Source: Paenibacillus amylolyticus (GTDB taxonomy: Bacteria > Bacillota > Bacilli > Paenibacillales > Paenibacillaceae). Taken from it: 52,274 nt of DNA. Position numbers and translations under genes: made by a program. Positions 24,141-32,580 of this stretch are shown one piece after another; the first letter of the stretch is position 1, and each line of letters starts with the position of its first letter. Under the pieces are notes generated by a model. That model had not been told where the DNA came from, did no database searches, and was given only the letters and a program-made list of their open reading frames with translations. Location of the stretch: NCBI RefSeq assembly GCF_001570725.1, contig NZ_BCNV01000014.1:1-52274 (forward strand), in the 5' to 3' direction.

Positions 24141-24513
24141 AATCTCTACCTTCTTTCCGTAAAGTTAATGATCAGCCATACCCGACAAGCGCTATGCACT
24201 ATAATCGGTTCGCCCAAGCACGTCCAGCGTTCGGCGCCATTATCGCGTTATGATTGCTGGCCTGCGGGAAAGGTCCGCGGTTCACTTCATTATATAGATT
24301 AAATTTGACCAGAGCGTGCAGAGCGTCTGACTAATCAATGAAACAATGACCATTCGTCTGTTCGTCCTTACGCGCTTTAGTATCTTGTGCCGAATCTTAC
24401 CTTTTCATTACCCTTTTGCATTATACGCGATTGACGTTTATACTGCAAAACGGTTTTTCCGTTGAAAATGCTACATTTTGTTTGCTTATGCACCCGATTG
24501 AATATCCCTGCCA
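24141..24513. other. Divergent intergenic region speE / pbpG
   Basis: No gene is supported. It holds a TATAAT on the minus strand near 24290 that could serve speE (no clear -35), and on the plus strand a candidate forespore promoter for pbpG, given separately. Confidence 0.4.
24418..24445 (+). promoter_or_regulatory. Candidate forespore (sigma-F/G type) promoter of pbpG
   Basis: GCATT (24418-24422), 13 bases, then GTTTATACTG (24436-24445). This is similar to the forespore pattern GYATA / GGNNANAMT, but not exact. B. subtilis pbpG is expressed in the forespore, which is the reason for listing it. Confidence 0.3.
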
Positions 24514-26631
24514 ATGAAGTCCCATACTGGAAGAAAAGAGAGGAGCCCGTTCCATGACCAAGCCAAATCAAAAGACCCGCAAACGCGGGTCCGTGTACGA
24601 AAATTCATTAAAAACCTGTCTCTGCTCGCCGTACTCGCCATGCTTGCTACCGCTGCGGGATTGGTGTACCTATACGCAACCAGCCTGCCTCTTGCAGACT
24701 CTGATCGAAATTCCAGATTGCTGGACAGTCAAGGTGAAGTCATCTCTACCTTCTCCGCAGGTGGCAAAGATTCTGTACCCGTTCAACTGGAGGATATCGC
24801 GCCAGATCTGGTCAATGCCACTCTGGCTGTAGAAGACCGAAAATTCTATAATCACTACGGGTTCGACGTGCAAGGGATGGGACGGGCTGTGCTCGTTAAC
24901 CTCGAACATATGCAGATGTCGCAGGGTGCGAGTACCTTGACTCAACAGCTGGCGCGTAACCTGTATCTATCTCATGAGAAAACATGGACTCGTAAAGCCA
25001 AGGAAGCCATGTACACGGCGCAATTGGAGATGAAATACAGCAAGGATGAAATTTTGCAAATGTATCTGAATGAAATCTATTATGGGCATGGAGCGTACGG
25101 AATCGAAGCGGCTTCGCGGATGTATTTTGGCAAATCAGCCAAACAGCTGGATCTCGCAGAGAGCGCCATGTTGGCAGGAATCCCGAAAGGACCCACCTAC
25201 TATTCACCCTACAACCATATGAAGAATGCCAAAGACCGGCAGAAGATTGTGCTGAATGCCATGGCTGATATCGGTGAGATCACACAGACCGAAGCCGATA
25301 AGGCCTATGAGAAAATGCTTTCGTTCAAACCAGAAAGTGAGCGTAAAACGGTGGAAAGCGCCCCGTATTTCCGTGACTATATTCGGAGTCTGGCTATCAA
25401 AGAACTGGGAATCAGTGAAGCAATGCTGGATCACGGAGGATTAAACATCTACACCACCCTGGATCTACGTGTACAAAAAGCAGCTGAAGACGCCATAGCG
25501 AAAGGTATGGATGCCAAAAGCGAGCTGGAGACGGCCCTCGTGTCCATTGACCCTCGCACAGGCTACATCAAAGCCATGGTGGGCGGCAAGAATTACCGCA
25601 CCAATCAGATAAACCATGTATTAGCGACTACACGCCAACCGGGTTCGGCGTTTAAACCGATTATGTATCTGGCAGCCCTGGAGTCCAAACAGCTTACCAG
25701 TGCATCCATGTTTAACAGTGAACCTACCCTGTTTCATTATGACAACGACCGCAAAACCTATAAACCTGGCAATTTCGGAGACAAGTATCTAGGTGAGATT
25801 GATCTTAGGCAGGCGATCGCGGCTTCAGACAATATCTATGCGGTGAACACCATTATGCAGATCGGTCCTGAGCAGGTTGTGAGTATGGCAAAAAATCTGG
25901 GCATTACAAGTAACCTGAGCGCCGTGCCCTCTCTTGCACTGGGAACCTCACCTGTTAGTCCGCTGGAGATGGCTTCCGCCTTTTCTGTCATCGCTGCTGG
26001 TGGACAACGAACACCAACTGTCGCTATTCTACAAGTGACGGATGCCGCAGGCCGTGTGCTCTACGAATCGCCACAGACGAAGGCTGAGACCGTGGTGGAA
26101 CCTGCGGCAGCTTATGTACTGACTCGTTTAATGGAAAGTGTCTTCGAAAATGGGGGAACGGGCAATCGGGTGTCTAAGGCGATCAAACGTCCGGTAGCAG
26201 GAAAAACGGGAACAACCAACACGGATGCCTGGCTCGTAGGATTCACACCGGAGCTCTCCACTGCGGTATGGGTTGGTTACGATCAAGGCAAAGCCATCTC
26301 GACTTCGGATGGCCGCCGGGCGGCACCGATCTTTGCCCAGTTCACAGAGCAGGCCCTTGCGAGCGTACCACCCAAAATTTTCACCGTACCTGATCATGTT
26401 GTAAGTGTCTATATCGACCCGGAATCCGGCAAGCTGGCAGGCAATGGCTGTGAAGAGAAGCGACTGGAAGTCTTTATTGATGGCACTGAACCGAAAGAGG
26501 TATGTCACGGTACGACGGATGATTCGGATGCAGGAGAAGATGAGAAGACTCGTCAGGTACAGAATCAACAAGGCATACAGGAAGAGAAGCATTCCTGGTG
26601 GGGAGATTTCAAACGTTGGTGGGTAGAATGA
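24514..26631 (+). CDS. pbpG: Class A penicillin-binding protein, PbpG-like
   Basis: About 690-705 residues. After a basic segment and one membrane helix (about 35-55) come the glycosyltransferase motifs VEDRKFYNHYGFD (catalytic E107) and QGASTLTQQLARNLYL, then the transpeptidase motifs SAFK (S378, K381), SDN (438) and KTGTTN (564). It polymerises and crosslinks peptidoglycan; PbpG acts in spore germ-cell wall synthesis in B. subtilis. The annotated frame opens at ATG 24514, which has no ribosome site. AGAGGAG precedes ATG 24554, which reads MTKPNQKTRKRG in another frame and breaks near 24587-24589. One extra base there would join it to VRVRKFIKNL. The true start is therefore probably 24554 with a frame error. 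Confidence 0.93.
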   Translation: MKSHTGRKERSPFHDQAKSKDPQTRVRVRKFIKNLSLLAVLAMLATAAGLVYLYATSLPLADSDRNSRLLDSQGEVISTFSAGGKDSVPVQLEDIAPDLVNATLAVEDRKFYNHYGFDVQGMGRAVLVNLEHMQMSQGASTLTQQLARNLYLSHEKTWTRKAKEAMYTAQLEMKYSKDEILQMYLNEIYYGHGAYGIEAASRMYFGKSAKQLDLAESAMLAGIPKGPTYYSPYNHMKNAKDRQKIVLNAMADIGEITQTEADKAYEKMLSFKPESERKTVESAPYFRDYIRSLAIKELGISEAMLDHGGLNIYTTLDLRVQKAAEDAIAKGMDAKSELETALVSIDPRTGYIKAMVGGKNYRTNQINHVLATTRQPGSAFKPIMYLAALESKQLTSASMFNSEPTLFHYDNDRKTYKPGNFGDKYLGEIDLRQAIAASDNIYAVNTIMQIGPEQVVSMAKNLGITSNLSAVPSLALGTSPVSPLEMASAFSVIAAGGQRTPTVAILQVTDAAGRVLYESPQTKAETVVEPAAAYVLTRLMESVFENGGTGNRVSKAIKRPVAGKTGTTNTDAWLVGFTPELSTAVWVGYDQGKAISTSDGRRAAPIFAQFTEQALASVPPKIFTVPDHVVSVYIDPESGKLAGNGCEEKRLEVFIDGTEPKEVCHGTTDDSDAGEDEKTRQVQNQQGIQEEKHSWWGDFKRWWVE

Positions 26632-26753
26632 CGCAAATGCGCGATGACTTAGTTGCGTCACCTTTGACCCCTGATTATATTGATCATTTGGAAATTTACT
26701 TCAGATGAAAACTCATAATTATTCAGATCGATGAATACTGTTAATGAACGACC

Positions 26754-26793
26754 AAAAAGGCCCCAACCGAATTTTCCGGTAAGGGGCCTTTTT
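26754..26793. terminator. Bidirectional terminator pbpG / ywhD
   Basis: Stem AAAAAGGCCCC/GGGGCCTTTTT with an inner CCG..CGG pairing. T runs on both strands serve the two converging genes. Confidence 0.9.
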
Positions 26794-26827
26794 CTTTTTT
26801 CTTTTATACTGTGTTGACTGATCTAAC

Positions 26828-27331
26828 TTAGGCAAGTGCTTCCTTCAATACATCCGGAGAAGCATTCCACCAATCTTCGTTGTGTGAGATCAACAGCGTC
26901 TTGAGTGCGGCCCGTGCTTCCGGTCCTAGCTCATCCAACATGAAACGGCGCTTCATGGCATAATCCATGCGATTCACATGTTCCGCCAGCAGTTTCCATC
27001 CACGTCTTGCTTCTGTGTCAATCCACATCTCACATGCCGTTGCTCCACCATACAGTTGCCCTTCTTCTGTGCGATCCACAGCTACCCACACCAGCCATAC
27101 TTGGCGTCCATTGGGTACATCCTCACGATTCGTCGAGAACTTGATATTGCGCTCCACTTTGCTCTTCGCATGCATCGCACCGATATCAATTTTGGCTTCG
27201 CCATTATCAATAATGACCGGAGAAAGGTTGTTCAGATCAATGGAGCCTGCACCGAAGCCTTTATGCTTGCTTTTTGCACTAACGATATTCAAGGCAATCT
27301 GTTTTTTGCCGTTTTGCTCGTTTTGGTCCAT
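26828..27331 (-). CDS. ywhD: YwhD family protein
   Basis: About 167 residues, soluble. Characteristic segments include KHKGFGAGSIDLNNLSPVII, ERNIKFS and a Trp-rich end (NEDWWNASPDVLKEAL). It belongs to the small YwhD family of Bacillota, of unknown function. GGAGG with eight-base spacing selects ATG 27331. It converges on pbpG as in B. subtilis, where ywhD is the next gene. Confidence 0.9.
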   Translation of the reverse strand: MDQNEQNGKKQIALNIVSAKSKHKGFGAGSIDLNNLSPVIIDNGEAKIDIGAMHAKSKVERNIKFSTNREDVPNGRQVWLVWVAVDRTEEGQLYGGATACEMWIDTEARRGWKLLAEHVNRMDYAMKRRFMLDELGPEARAALKTLLISHNEDWWNASPDVLKEALA

Positions 27332-27432
27332 GTTTATAGCCTCCAAGGGTTGATACAAATATTTTAACTAATAATTGGCCCATTGCAAACATATACATGC
27401 TGTAGATGCTTGTCAACGGGAGGTATTTATCG

Positions 27433-29424
27433 ATGATTCCACGACGCGCCAAGAGCTGGCTCACCGCATCCCTGGCCCTATGTGTGCTGGCCGGAGGGAT
27501 ATGGATCACTCTGGGTTACAATCGCTCCACTCATTCTGAATTGCCAGTACTCGCCCCGGAATCGGGCAAGCCCAAGGCAATAGCTCCAACGCCAGCACCT
27601 CCAGAAAGTGTACAGACCCCTACCGCCGAAGTGTACAGTAACCGTATTGTGGAATATCACATGGATGTAAAACTGGCAGAAGGGAATGTACTGGAAGGAA
27701 CTCAGACGATTACATGGACACATCCAGGCAAAAAAACCGTCAATGAGCTTTATTTTCATATGTACCCCAATGCCTTCTCTTCTGCTGACACCACCTTTAT
27801 GAAGGAATCCGGCGGAAAGCTTCGGGGTGATGTCATGCCTACCAATGGCTATGGCTCCATGCATATTACCGAAATGAAAACGGAGGACGGGCTCTCTCTG
27901 CTGCACCGGATGCAGTATGTGCAGCCAGATGACGGAAATATCAAGGACACCACCCTCATTAAAGTACGCTTGCCCAAACCCGTCAAAGGCGGGGAAAGCA
28001 TCACGCTCCACACTCGATTCGAAGTGAATCTGCCCAAGATTTTTGCCCGGATGGGAACCGCTGATGATTTTGTCATGGCAGGTCAATGGTTTCCCAAACT
28101 AAGTGCCTATGAACCGGTGGGCAGGCGTGGACGAACAACGGAAGGCTGGAATCTGCACCAATACCACGGCAATTCAGAGTTTTACGCCGACTTCGGTATA
28201 TATAGTGTACGTATTCGGGTGCCTGAAACATACAAGGTCGCTGCTACCGGATTTCCAACGCAGCAAGCTGTGGTGAAGAACGGAGAAAAAGTTTATCAAT
28301 TCTATGCCGATGATGTGCATGACTTCGCATGGGCAGCCTCGCCCGATTTTGTGTACGCCGAAGAGCCATTCTCTGCACCCAACGTTCCTGGTGTACGAAT
28401 CAAGTTATATCTGGACCCTGCTCATCAGGATCTGAAAGAACGTTATTTCTACGCTGCGAAGGCCGCTCTATCCAATTATAGCAAATGGTTTGGTCCATAT
28501 CCTTACGCCACCTTATCCATCGTTGTTCCACCTAAAACGGGGAATGGTGCCGGGGGCATGGAATATCCCACGCTAATCACAGCCTTTGGAGCGGATGACA
28601 CCACGCCAGGTTATGACCTGGAACGAACCGTAGTCCACGAGATTGGACATCAATACTTCTATGGCATGGTTGCCAGCAACGAATTCGAGGAAGCTTGGCT
28701 GGATGAGGGGTTCACCTCTTATGCAGAAGACAAACTGATGGAGCAGGAATACGGACTGATCCCAAACCTGCCGGTGCAATCGGGACTGATTACGTCTCCT
28801 TCATCTTTAACACAAGAATCCTGGAAGTTCGATTCCCAGAACGAGTATGCAGCCAATGTCTACACGCGTGGCAAGCTTGTATTGCTCGGTATTGAACATC
28901 AAGTCGGTGCGAAAAAGATGGAACGCATTCTCTCTACCTATGTGAAGAAGTACCGTTTCAAACATCCCACTTCGACTGACTTTCAAAAAGTTGTGGAACA
29001 AGTGACCCGTACTTCCTGGTCTGATTATTTTGAACAATATGTCTATGGTAACGGAATGGCTGACTTTGCTGTAGAGAAGATTCATGTTACACCCGTACAG
29101 AAAGACGGCCAAACATTGTACGAGTCATCCGTAACAATTGCGAAAAAAGGCAGTGATTACAACGCCGTTCCTGTTCGAATGGTTTTTGAAGACGGACATA
29201 TCCTCACCAAGCAATGGGATGGCAAAGAAGATCGCATCACCTATAAATTAACTCACACATCTCCCGTGTCCTGGGCCATGACCGATCCCCTCTACACGAT
29301 CGTGCTGGAGAACCGCCATATGAACAATTTCCTGAAAGCCGGACTGGATGAGCAGGCGAAGTCCCGCTGGAGCATGAGTGTAACCAAACTAATAGAAGCC
29401 ATATTCGGAAGTCTGTCATGGTGA
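27433..29424 (+). CDS. Membrane-anchored M1-like zinc metallopeptidase
   Basis: About 663 residues. An N-terminal membrane anchor (about 7-27) and a Pro/Ala-rich linker precede a beta domain and a gluzincin domain with substrate motif GGMEYP (about 375) and the zinc site HEIGH-x18-E (about 401-424). The catalytic domain therefore faces outside. The C-terminal ERAP/helical domain of full aminopeptidases N appears shortened. GGGAGGT precedes ATG 27433; the longer form from TTG 27406 lacks support. The next gene, an integral membrane protein, follows ten bases after the stop, so the two may act together. The substrate is unknown. Confidence 0.88.
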   Translation: MIPRRAKSWLTASLALCVLAGGIWITLGYNRSTHSELPVLAPESGKPKAIAPTPAPPESVQTPTAEVYSNRIVEYHMDVKLAEGNVLEGTQTITWTHPGKKTVNELYFHMYPNAFSSADTTFMKESGGKLRGDVMPTNGYGSMHITEMKTEDGLSLLHRMQYVQPDDGNIKDTTLIKVRLPKPVKGGESITLHTRFEVNLPKIFARMGTADDFVMAGQWFPKLSAYEPVGRRGRTTEGWNLHQYHGNSEFYADFGIYSVRIRVPETYKVAATGFPTQQAVVKNGEKVYQFYADDVHDFAWAASPDFVYAEEPFSAPNVPGVRIKLYLDPAHQDLKERYFYAAKAALSNYSKWFGPYPYATLSIVVPPKTGNGAGGMEYPTLITAFGADDTTPGYDLERTVVHEIGHQYFYGMVASNEFEEAWLDEGFTSYAEDKLMEQEYGLIPNLPVQSGLITSPSSLTQESWKFDSQNEYAANVYTRGKLVLLGIEHQVGAKKMERILSTYVKKYRFKHPTSTDFQKVVEQVTRTSWSDYFEQYVYGNGMADFAVEKIHVTPVQKDGQTLYESSVTIAKKGSDYNAVPVRMVFEDGHILTKQWDGKEDRITYKLTHTSPVSWAMTDPLYTIVLENRHMNNFLKAGLDEQAKSRWSMSVTKLIEAIFGSLSW

Positions 29425-29434
29425 GGTGGAAACG

Positions 29435-30277
29435 GTGAAAGCGAAAATACGTGAAGGCTGGTTTCTCGTCCGTCAGCATATGTTCATTGCAGCACTTTTA
29501 TTTCTTTATCAACTTATATGGGGATATTTCCTCTATCGAATGATACAATCGGCTGTCGTCCCACTACTCCTGCGTTATCCGGATACTGATGCCGGGGAGC
29601 TGAGTACGCTTTTGTTCAAAATGGAAAGCCAACTGAACCTGTCTACCCATCCGGAGGTTCATCGTTATCTGTGGATGCTGGGGGCTATGCTACTGCTTCG
29701 TATGTTAATCAGCCCCCTCATTCAGGCAGGACTGCTCTACTCGCTTCAGCACTATAATAGTACAGAAGAGCGAATTCCATTCGTCCGCGGGATTAAAAAT
29801 CTGTGGAAACCGATGCTGCTGCTCCACACCATTCGTACATTATTGGTGCTTCTGCCTGGCTACTGGCTCGTGCCAAAGCTGTACTCGATTCTAATGGATG
29901 GATTTCATTCCCTTCAATTACTCTTGCCCGGCATACCTTATGTTGCTGCCTGGATCGTATATGGTTGGATTATTCACCACACCTTGCTCTACATGCAGTT
30001 CGGTGTTTCGGCACCGGAAGGGGAAGGTGGCGCTCACGGTACACTCAAAGCGCTCTGGATTGCACTGCGTCATCTCATCGCTGTGATCGGCATTGCACTG
30101 CTGCTGGGCGGAGTTCACCTGCTCGTCTTCGGGGCATTCACTTCAGCCTCATGGTTACTAACGGGACTCACCGGACTTATACTACAACAGACGTATCCAC
30201 TTGCCAGATGTCTATTGAGCCTGTGGAAAATATGCGCCCATTTCCAGTTATGGCAGTCCAAAACATCCAAAGGTTAG
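29435..30277 (+). CDS. Polytopic membrane protein paired with the M1 peptidase
   Basis: About 280 residues with roughly six hydrophobic segments (about 15-37, 85-105, 128-147, 160-185, 210-232 and 235-255). No catalytic motif was recognised. GTG 29435 is supported by AGGTGG five bases upstream, and that site overlaps the end of the peptidase gene, indicating coupled translation. A role in anchoring, partnering or export with the peptidase is inferred only from the arrangement. Confidence 0.7.
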   Translation: MKAKIREGWFLVRQHMFIAALLFLYQLIWGYFLYRMIQSAVVPLLLRYPDTDAGELSTLLFKMESQLNLSTHPEVHRYLWMLGAMLLLRMLISPLIQAGLLYSLQHYNSTEERIPFVRGIKNLWKPMLLLHTIRTLLVLLPGYWLVPKLYSILMDGFHSLQLLLPGIPYVAAWIVYGWIIHHTLLYMQFGVSAPEGEGGAHGTLKALWIALRHLIAVIGIALLLGGVHLLVFGAFTSASWLLTGLTGLILQQTYPLARCLLSLWKICAHFQLWQSKTSKG

Positions 30278-30347
30278 AGCAGATAGTTTAAAAATTGTTA
30301 CCATCACATGTTAAACTTATGGCCTGATATGTACTTATAAATAGGCA

Positions 30348-30386
30348 AACCTCAACCTTTCCCCGTCAAAGGTCGAGGTTTTTTTT
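30348..30386 (+). terminator. Terminator of the peptidase / membrane protein operon
   Basis: Stem AACCTC.ACCTTT with AAAGGT.GAGGTT, an eight-base loop, then eight T. It also insulates the riboswitch that follows. Confidence 0.92.
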
Positions 30387-30516
30387 GCTAATTTTGTTGC
30401 TAAACGTTGCCAAACCGGTACTCCTCTGTTACAATAATCGCAGTGAGTTTTTAGTAACAACTTTGTAATCTTTACATTCATATTTGTAACTACTTAAAAT
30501 TAAATCGTCATTTCTT

Positions 30517-30660
30517 GATTTCGCAGGTGCATAACTAGCATAGCCAAATTCCTGGCACCTGGGAAGCGGGGGAACCAGTTATGGGTGAATTGATCTTGCT
30601 ACAGAGGGATCATAGGGGACCTTCAACCGAATCCTTAAGCTAACCTCGCAGGCGTTGGAA
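30517..30660 (+). promoter_or_regulatory. c-di-AMP riboswitch (ydaO/yuaA class)
   Basis: Conserved blocks of the class appear in order: GGGAAGCGGGGGAACC, GGGTGAATTG, AGGGGACC, then CCGAATCC, AGCTAACCTCGCAGGCGTTGG. The ligand is c-di-AMP, and this class often precedes cell-wall hydrolases and osmolyte transporters, usually repressing when ligand is bound. Here an NlpC/P60 hydrolase follows. The GGAAGGGG ribosome site begins at the 3' edge of the aptamer and no separate terminator lies between, so control at translation initiation is possible. Confidence 0.93.
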
Positions 30661-30672
30661 GGGGTATATCTC

Positions 30673-31143
30673 TTGTTAAAGAAGAAATTAACCGCAGCTG
30701 TACTTAGCCTCACATTCGCGTTATCGCTTGGTGCAGGCAGCGCATTCGCAGATTCAAAGATGGACAAAGTAATTGATTCAGCAATGGGAACTACATACAA
30801 AAGTGGGGGAACAACGCTTAACGGCTTTGACTGCTCCGGATTTACACGGTATGTATTCGACAAATTGGGTATTGATTTGGCACGCCAATCGAGTTCCCAA
30901 TTCGACATGGGTGATTCCGTATCCCGCATGGAGATGAGAGCTGGCGATCTGGTTTTCTTCAATACAACAGGTAAAGGCGTATCTCATGTAGGAATCTTTG
31001 TAGGGGATGGAAAGTTCGCACACTCCTCTTCTTCCAAAGGTGTTACGATCAGTGCATTGAGTGAAAACTATTGGGCCAATCGTTATGTTGGCGCTAAACG
31101 GATTATGAGCACGGACGCATATGAATCACTGGCCCTTGACTAG
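30673..31143 (+). CDS. Secreted NlpC/P60 peptidoglycan endopeptidase
   Basis: About 156 residues. A Sec signal peptide (LLKKKLTAAVLSLTFALSLG, cut near AFA-DS) is followed directly by the NlpC/P60 domain with catalytic Cys in FDCSGF and His in SHVGIFVG, plus a later His in KFAHSS. It cuts peptide stems of peptidoglycan. No SH3 or LysM module is present, so binding domains are missing. TTG 30673 is chosen because GGAAGGGG lies seven bases upstream; an earlier in-frame TTG (30655) falls inside the riboswitch. Expression should follow c-di-AMP level and so osmotic or wall stress. Confidence 0.92.
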   Translation: MLKKKLTAAVLSLTFALSLGAGSAFADSKMDKVIDSAMGTTYKSGGTTLNGFDCSGFTRYVFDKLGIDLARQSSSQFDMGDSVSRMEMRAGDLVFFNTTGKGVSHVGIFVGDGKFAHSSSSKGVTISALSENYWANRYVGAKRIMSTDAYESLALD

Positions 31144-31209
31144 GGACAAGCTGAGCAACATGATGCTGTAACCATTAACCATACTGGAACGAAGCAAGAA
31201 GCATAACAG

Positions 31210-31255
31210 AACCGCCCGGTACATTCTCCGCAGGAATGTATCCGGCGGTTTTTTT
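31210..31255 (+). terminator. Terminator of the NlpC/P60 gene
   Basis: Stem AACCGCC.G.TACATTC with GAATGTA.C.GGCGGTT, a loop of about seven bases, then seven T. Confidence 0.92.
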
Positions 31256-31443
31256 GTGCTTCATTCCCTGTTTACGTTTTTACGTTGCAAGTTACACACG
31301 AGGTATATCCTGCGACATCAACAGGTTCATTTTGCGTTCGCTCGTCCGTGCCCTTATGATGTTTTTACCCATCCCGTTATAATATAAACGGAATTACAGG
31401 AACTTTTGTTTCATTTTTTTTCCACGAAAGGGAGACTTGCTAT

Positions 31444-31515
31444 ATGAACGGCTCTTTTGTAGAGTGGACAGAGAGTTTGGTAATGAATGAGAGGAGCGTG
31501 CAGATGTATGAATGA
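31444..31515 (+). CDS. 23-residue leader ORF overlapping a GNAT gene
   Basis: ATG 31444 is preceded by AAAGGGAG with nine-base spacing and reads MNGSFVEWTESL and on to a TGA that overlaps the first codons of the acetyltransferase gene. The peptide has no recognised motif. Such overlap usually couples translation of the downstream gene to the leader. It may also be a chance ORF, but the ribosome site and overlap argue for use. Confidence 0.45.
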   Translation: MNGSFVEWTESLVMNERSVQMYE

Positions 31516-32002
31516 AGCCCCTGTAACGTTTCATGTTGTACCCATGCAAGAAGAACATGCGGAGCTTATCTGCAGTTGGCAGTATGATCCGCCTTACAAT
31601 ATCTATAGCTGGCTACCCTGGGAGCAGATGAAAGCACTGGAAGTGGAGTTTGGAGATGCACAGCTGCGACAGGAACAATATGCTATTGTTCTAGATCAGC
31701 ATGATCGGATCTGCGGATTCGCTCAATACTTCCCACTTCAAGGGGTAACCCGGATTGGCCTCGGCATGCATCCAGAGCTGTGTGGTCAGGGTCAAGGGAA
31801 AGCTTTTGTCACCGCCATTGTGCAGGAAGCCATTCGCCGGAACCGGACGAATGAGATCGACCTGGAAGTGCTCACATGGAATGCCCGTGCCATTCAAGTC
31901 TATTTAAAAAGTGGATTTGTCACTCAGGATACATACGAACGACAGACTCCAAGTGGCTTAATGCCCTTTCACTGTATGGTTTATGAGGGGCCTCGTGAGT
32001 AG
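31508..32002 (+). CDS. GNAT family N-acetyltransferase
   Basis: 164 residues. The acetyl-CoA loop is HPELCGQGQGKAF (Q-x-x-G-x-G/A pattern), followed by the C-terminal NARAIQVYLKSGFV typical of Gcn5-related acetyltransferases. The substrate is unknown; the overall form resembles RimI/RimJ-like small-molecule or protein acetylases. The start ATG 31508 has GAGAGGAG eleven bases upstream and overlaps a short leader ORF. No clear terminator follows before the cytochrome gene. Confidence 0.85.
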   Translation: MNEAPVTFHVVPMQEEHAELICSWQYDPPYNIYSWLPWEQMKALEVEFGDAQLRQEQYAIVLDQHDRICGFAQYFPLQGVTRIGLGMHPELCGQGQGKAFVTAIVQEAIRRNRTNEIDLEVLTWNARAIQVYLKSGFVTQDTYERQTPSGLMPFHCMVYEGPRE

Positions 32003-32152
32003 AATTCATTGCAAAACAGCTAAATCTGCCCCTTGTTATGTGATTAGTTCAAAAAATTACCACAAAATGCTATGATGTCACTACAGGTTCCGTTATAATG
32101 ATATGGATAGTTTCAGGTTAGATGATCTTTCATTCTGGAGGGGACATAAGGG

Positions 32153-32509
32153 ATGCACAAATGGATCATGAGCGGGGTATTTTTTGCAGCATGCGCTTTA
32201 GCTATTGTTTTAATGTTTACGCTTCCAGGGAAAGAAGAAGTGGCTGAAGAAGCGAAACCAACCATGCCGGAAGTGACGATGGATGCAGGACAGGCTGAGG
32301 CACTGGTCAAAGCCAATTGTATTTCCTGTCACGGGGATCAGCTTCAGGGTGGCGTAGGACCTGCTCTGGCGAACATCGGCAGCCAGGATGATCTGGAGAA
32401 GATCTATTCCACGATTGTCAAAGGTAAAGGTGGCATGCCTGCCTTCAAGGGCAGACTGCAGGATGAAGAGATTGCCAATATCGCCATGTGGCTGTCAGAG
32501 AAGAAATAA
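32153..32509 (+). CDS. Membrane-anchored small cytochrome c
   Basis: 118 residues. One N-terminal membrane helix (about 5-24) is followed by a charged Glu-rich linker and a class I cytochrome c domain with heme motif CISCH (about 57-61) and the axial Met in GGMPAF. The anchored form resembles Bacillus cytochrome c-550 (CccA), and also the small lipoprotein CccB; no lipobox Cys is present, so CccA is the closer comparison. It carries electrons on the outer membrane face, probably to a terminal oxidase. GGAGGGGAC precedes ATG 32153. Confidence 0.92.
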   Translation: MHKWIMSGVFFAACALAIVLMFTLPGKEEVAEEAKPTMPEVTMDAGQAEALVKANCISCHGDQLQGGVGPALANIGSQDDLEKIYSTIVKGKGGMPAFKGRLQDEEIANIAMWLSEKK

Positions 32510-32522
32510 TCTTTGCACACGC

Positions 32523-32575
32523 AGAACAAAGAGGCCCTTAATCCCCTGTTGGGAGAATAAGAGCCTCTTTGTTCT
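32523..32575. terminator. Shared hairpin between the cytochrome gene and rbsK
   Basis: Perfect 13-base arms AGAACAAAGAGGC and its complement around a loop of about 27 bases. T content on both 3' sides is moderate. It serves the two converging genes. Confidence 0.7.
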
Positions 32576-32580
32576 ATCCT

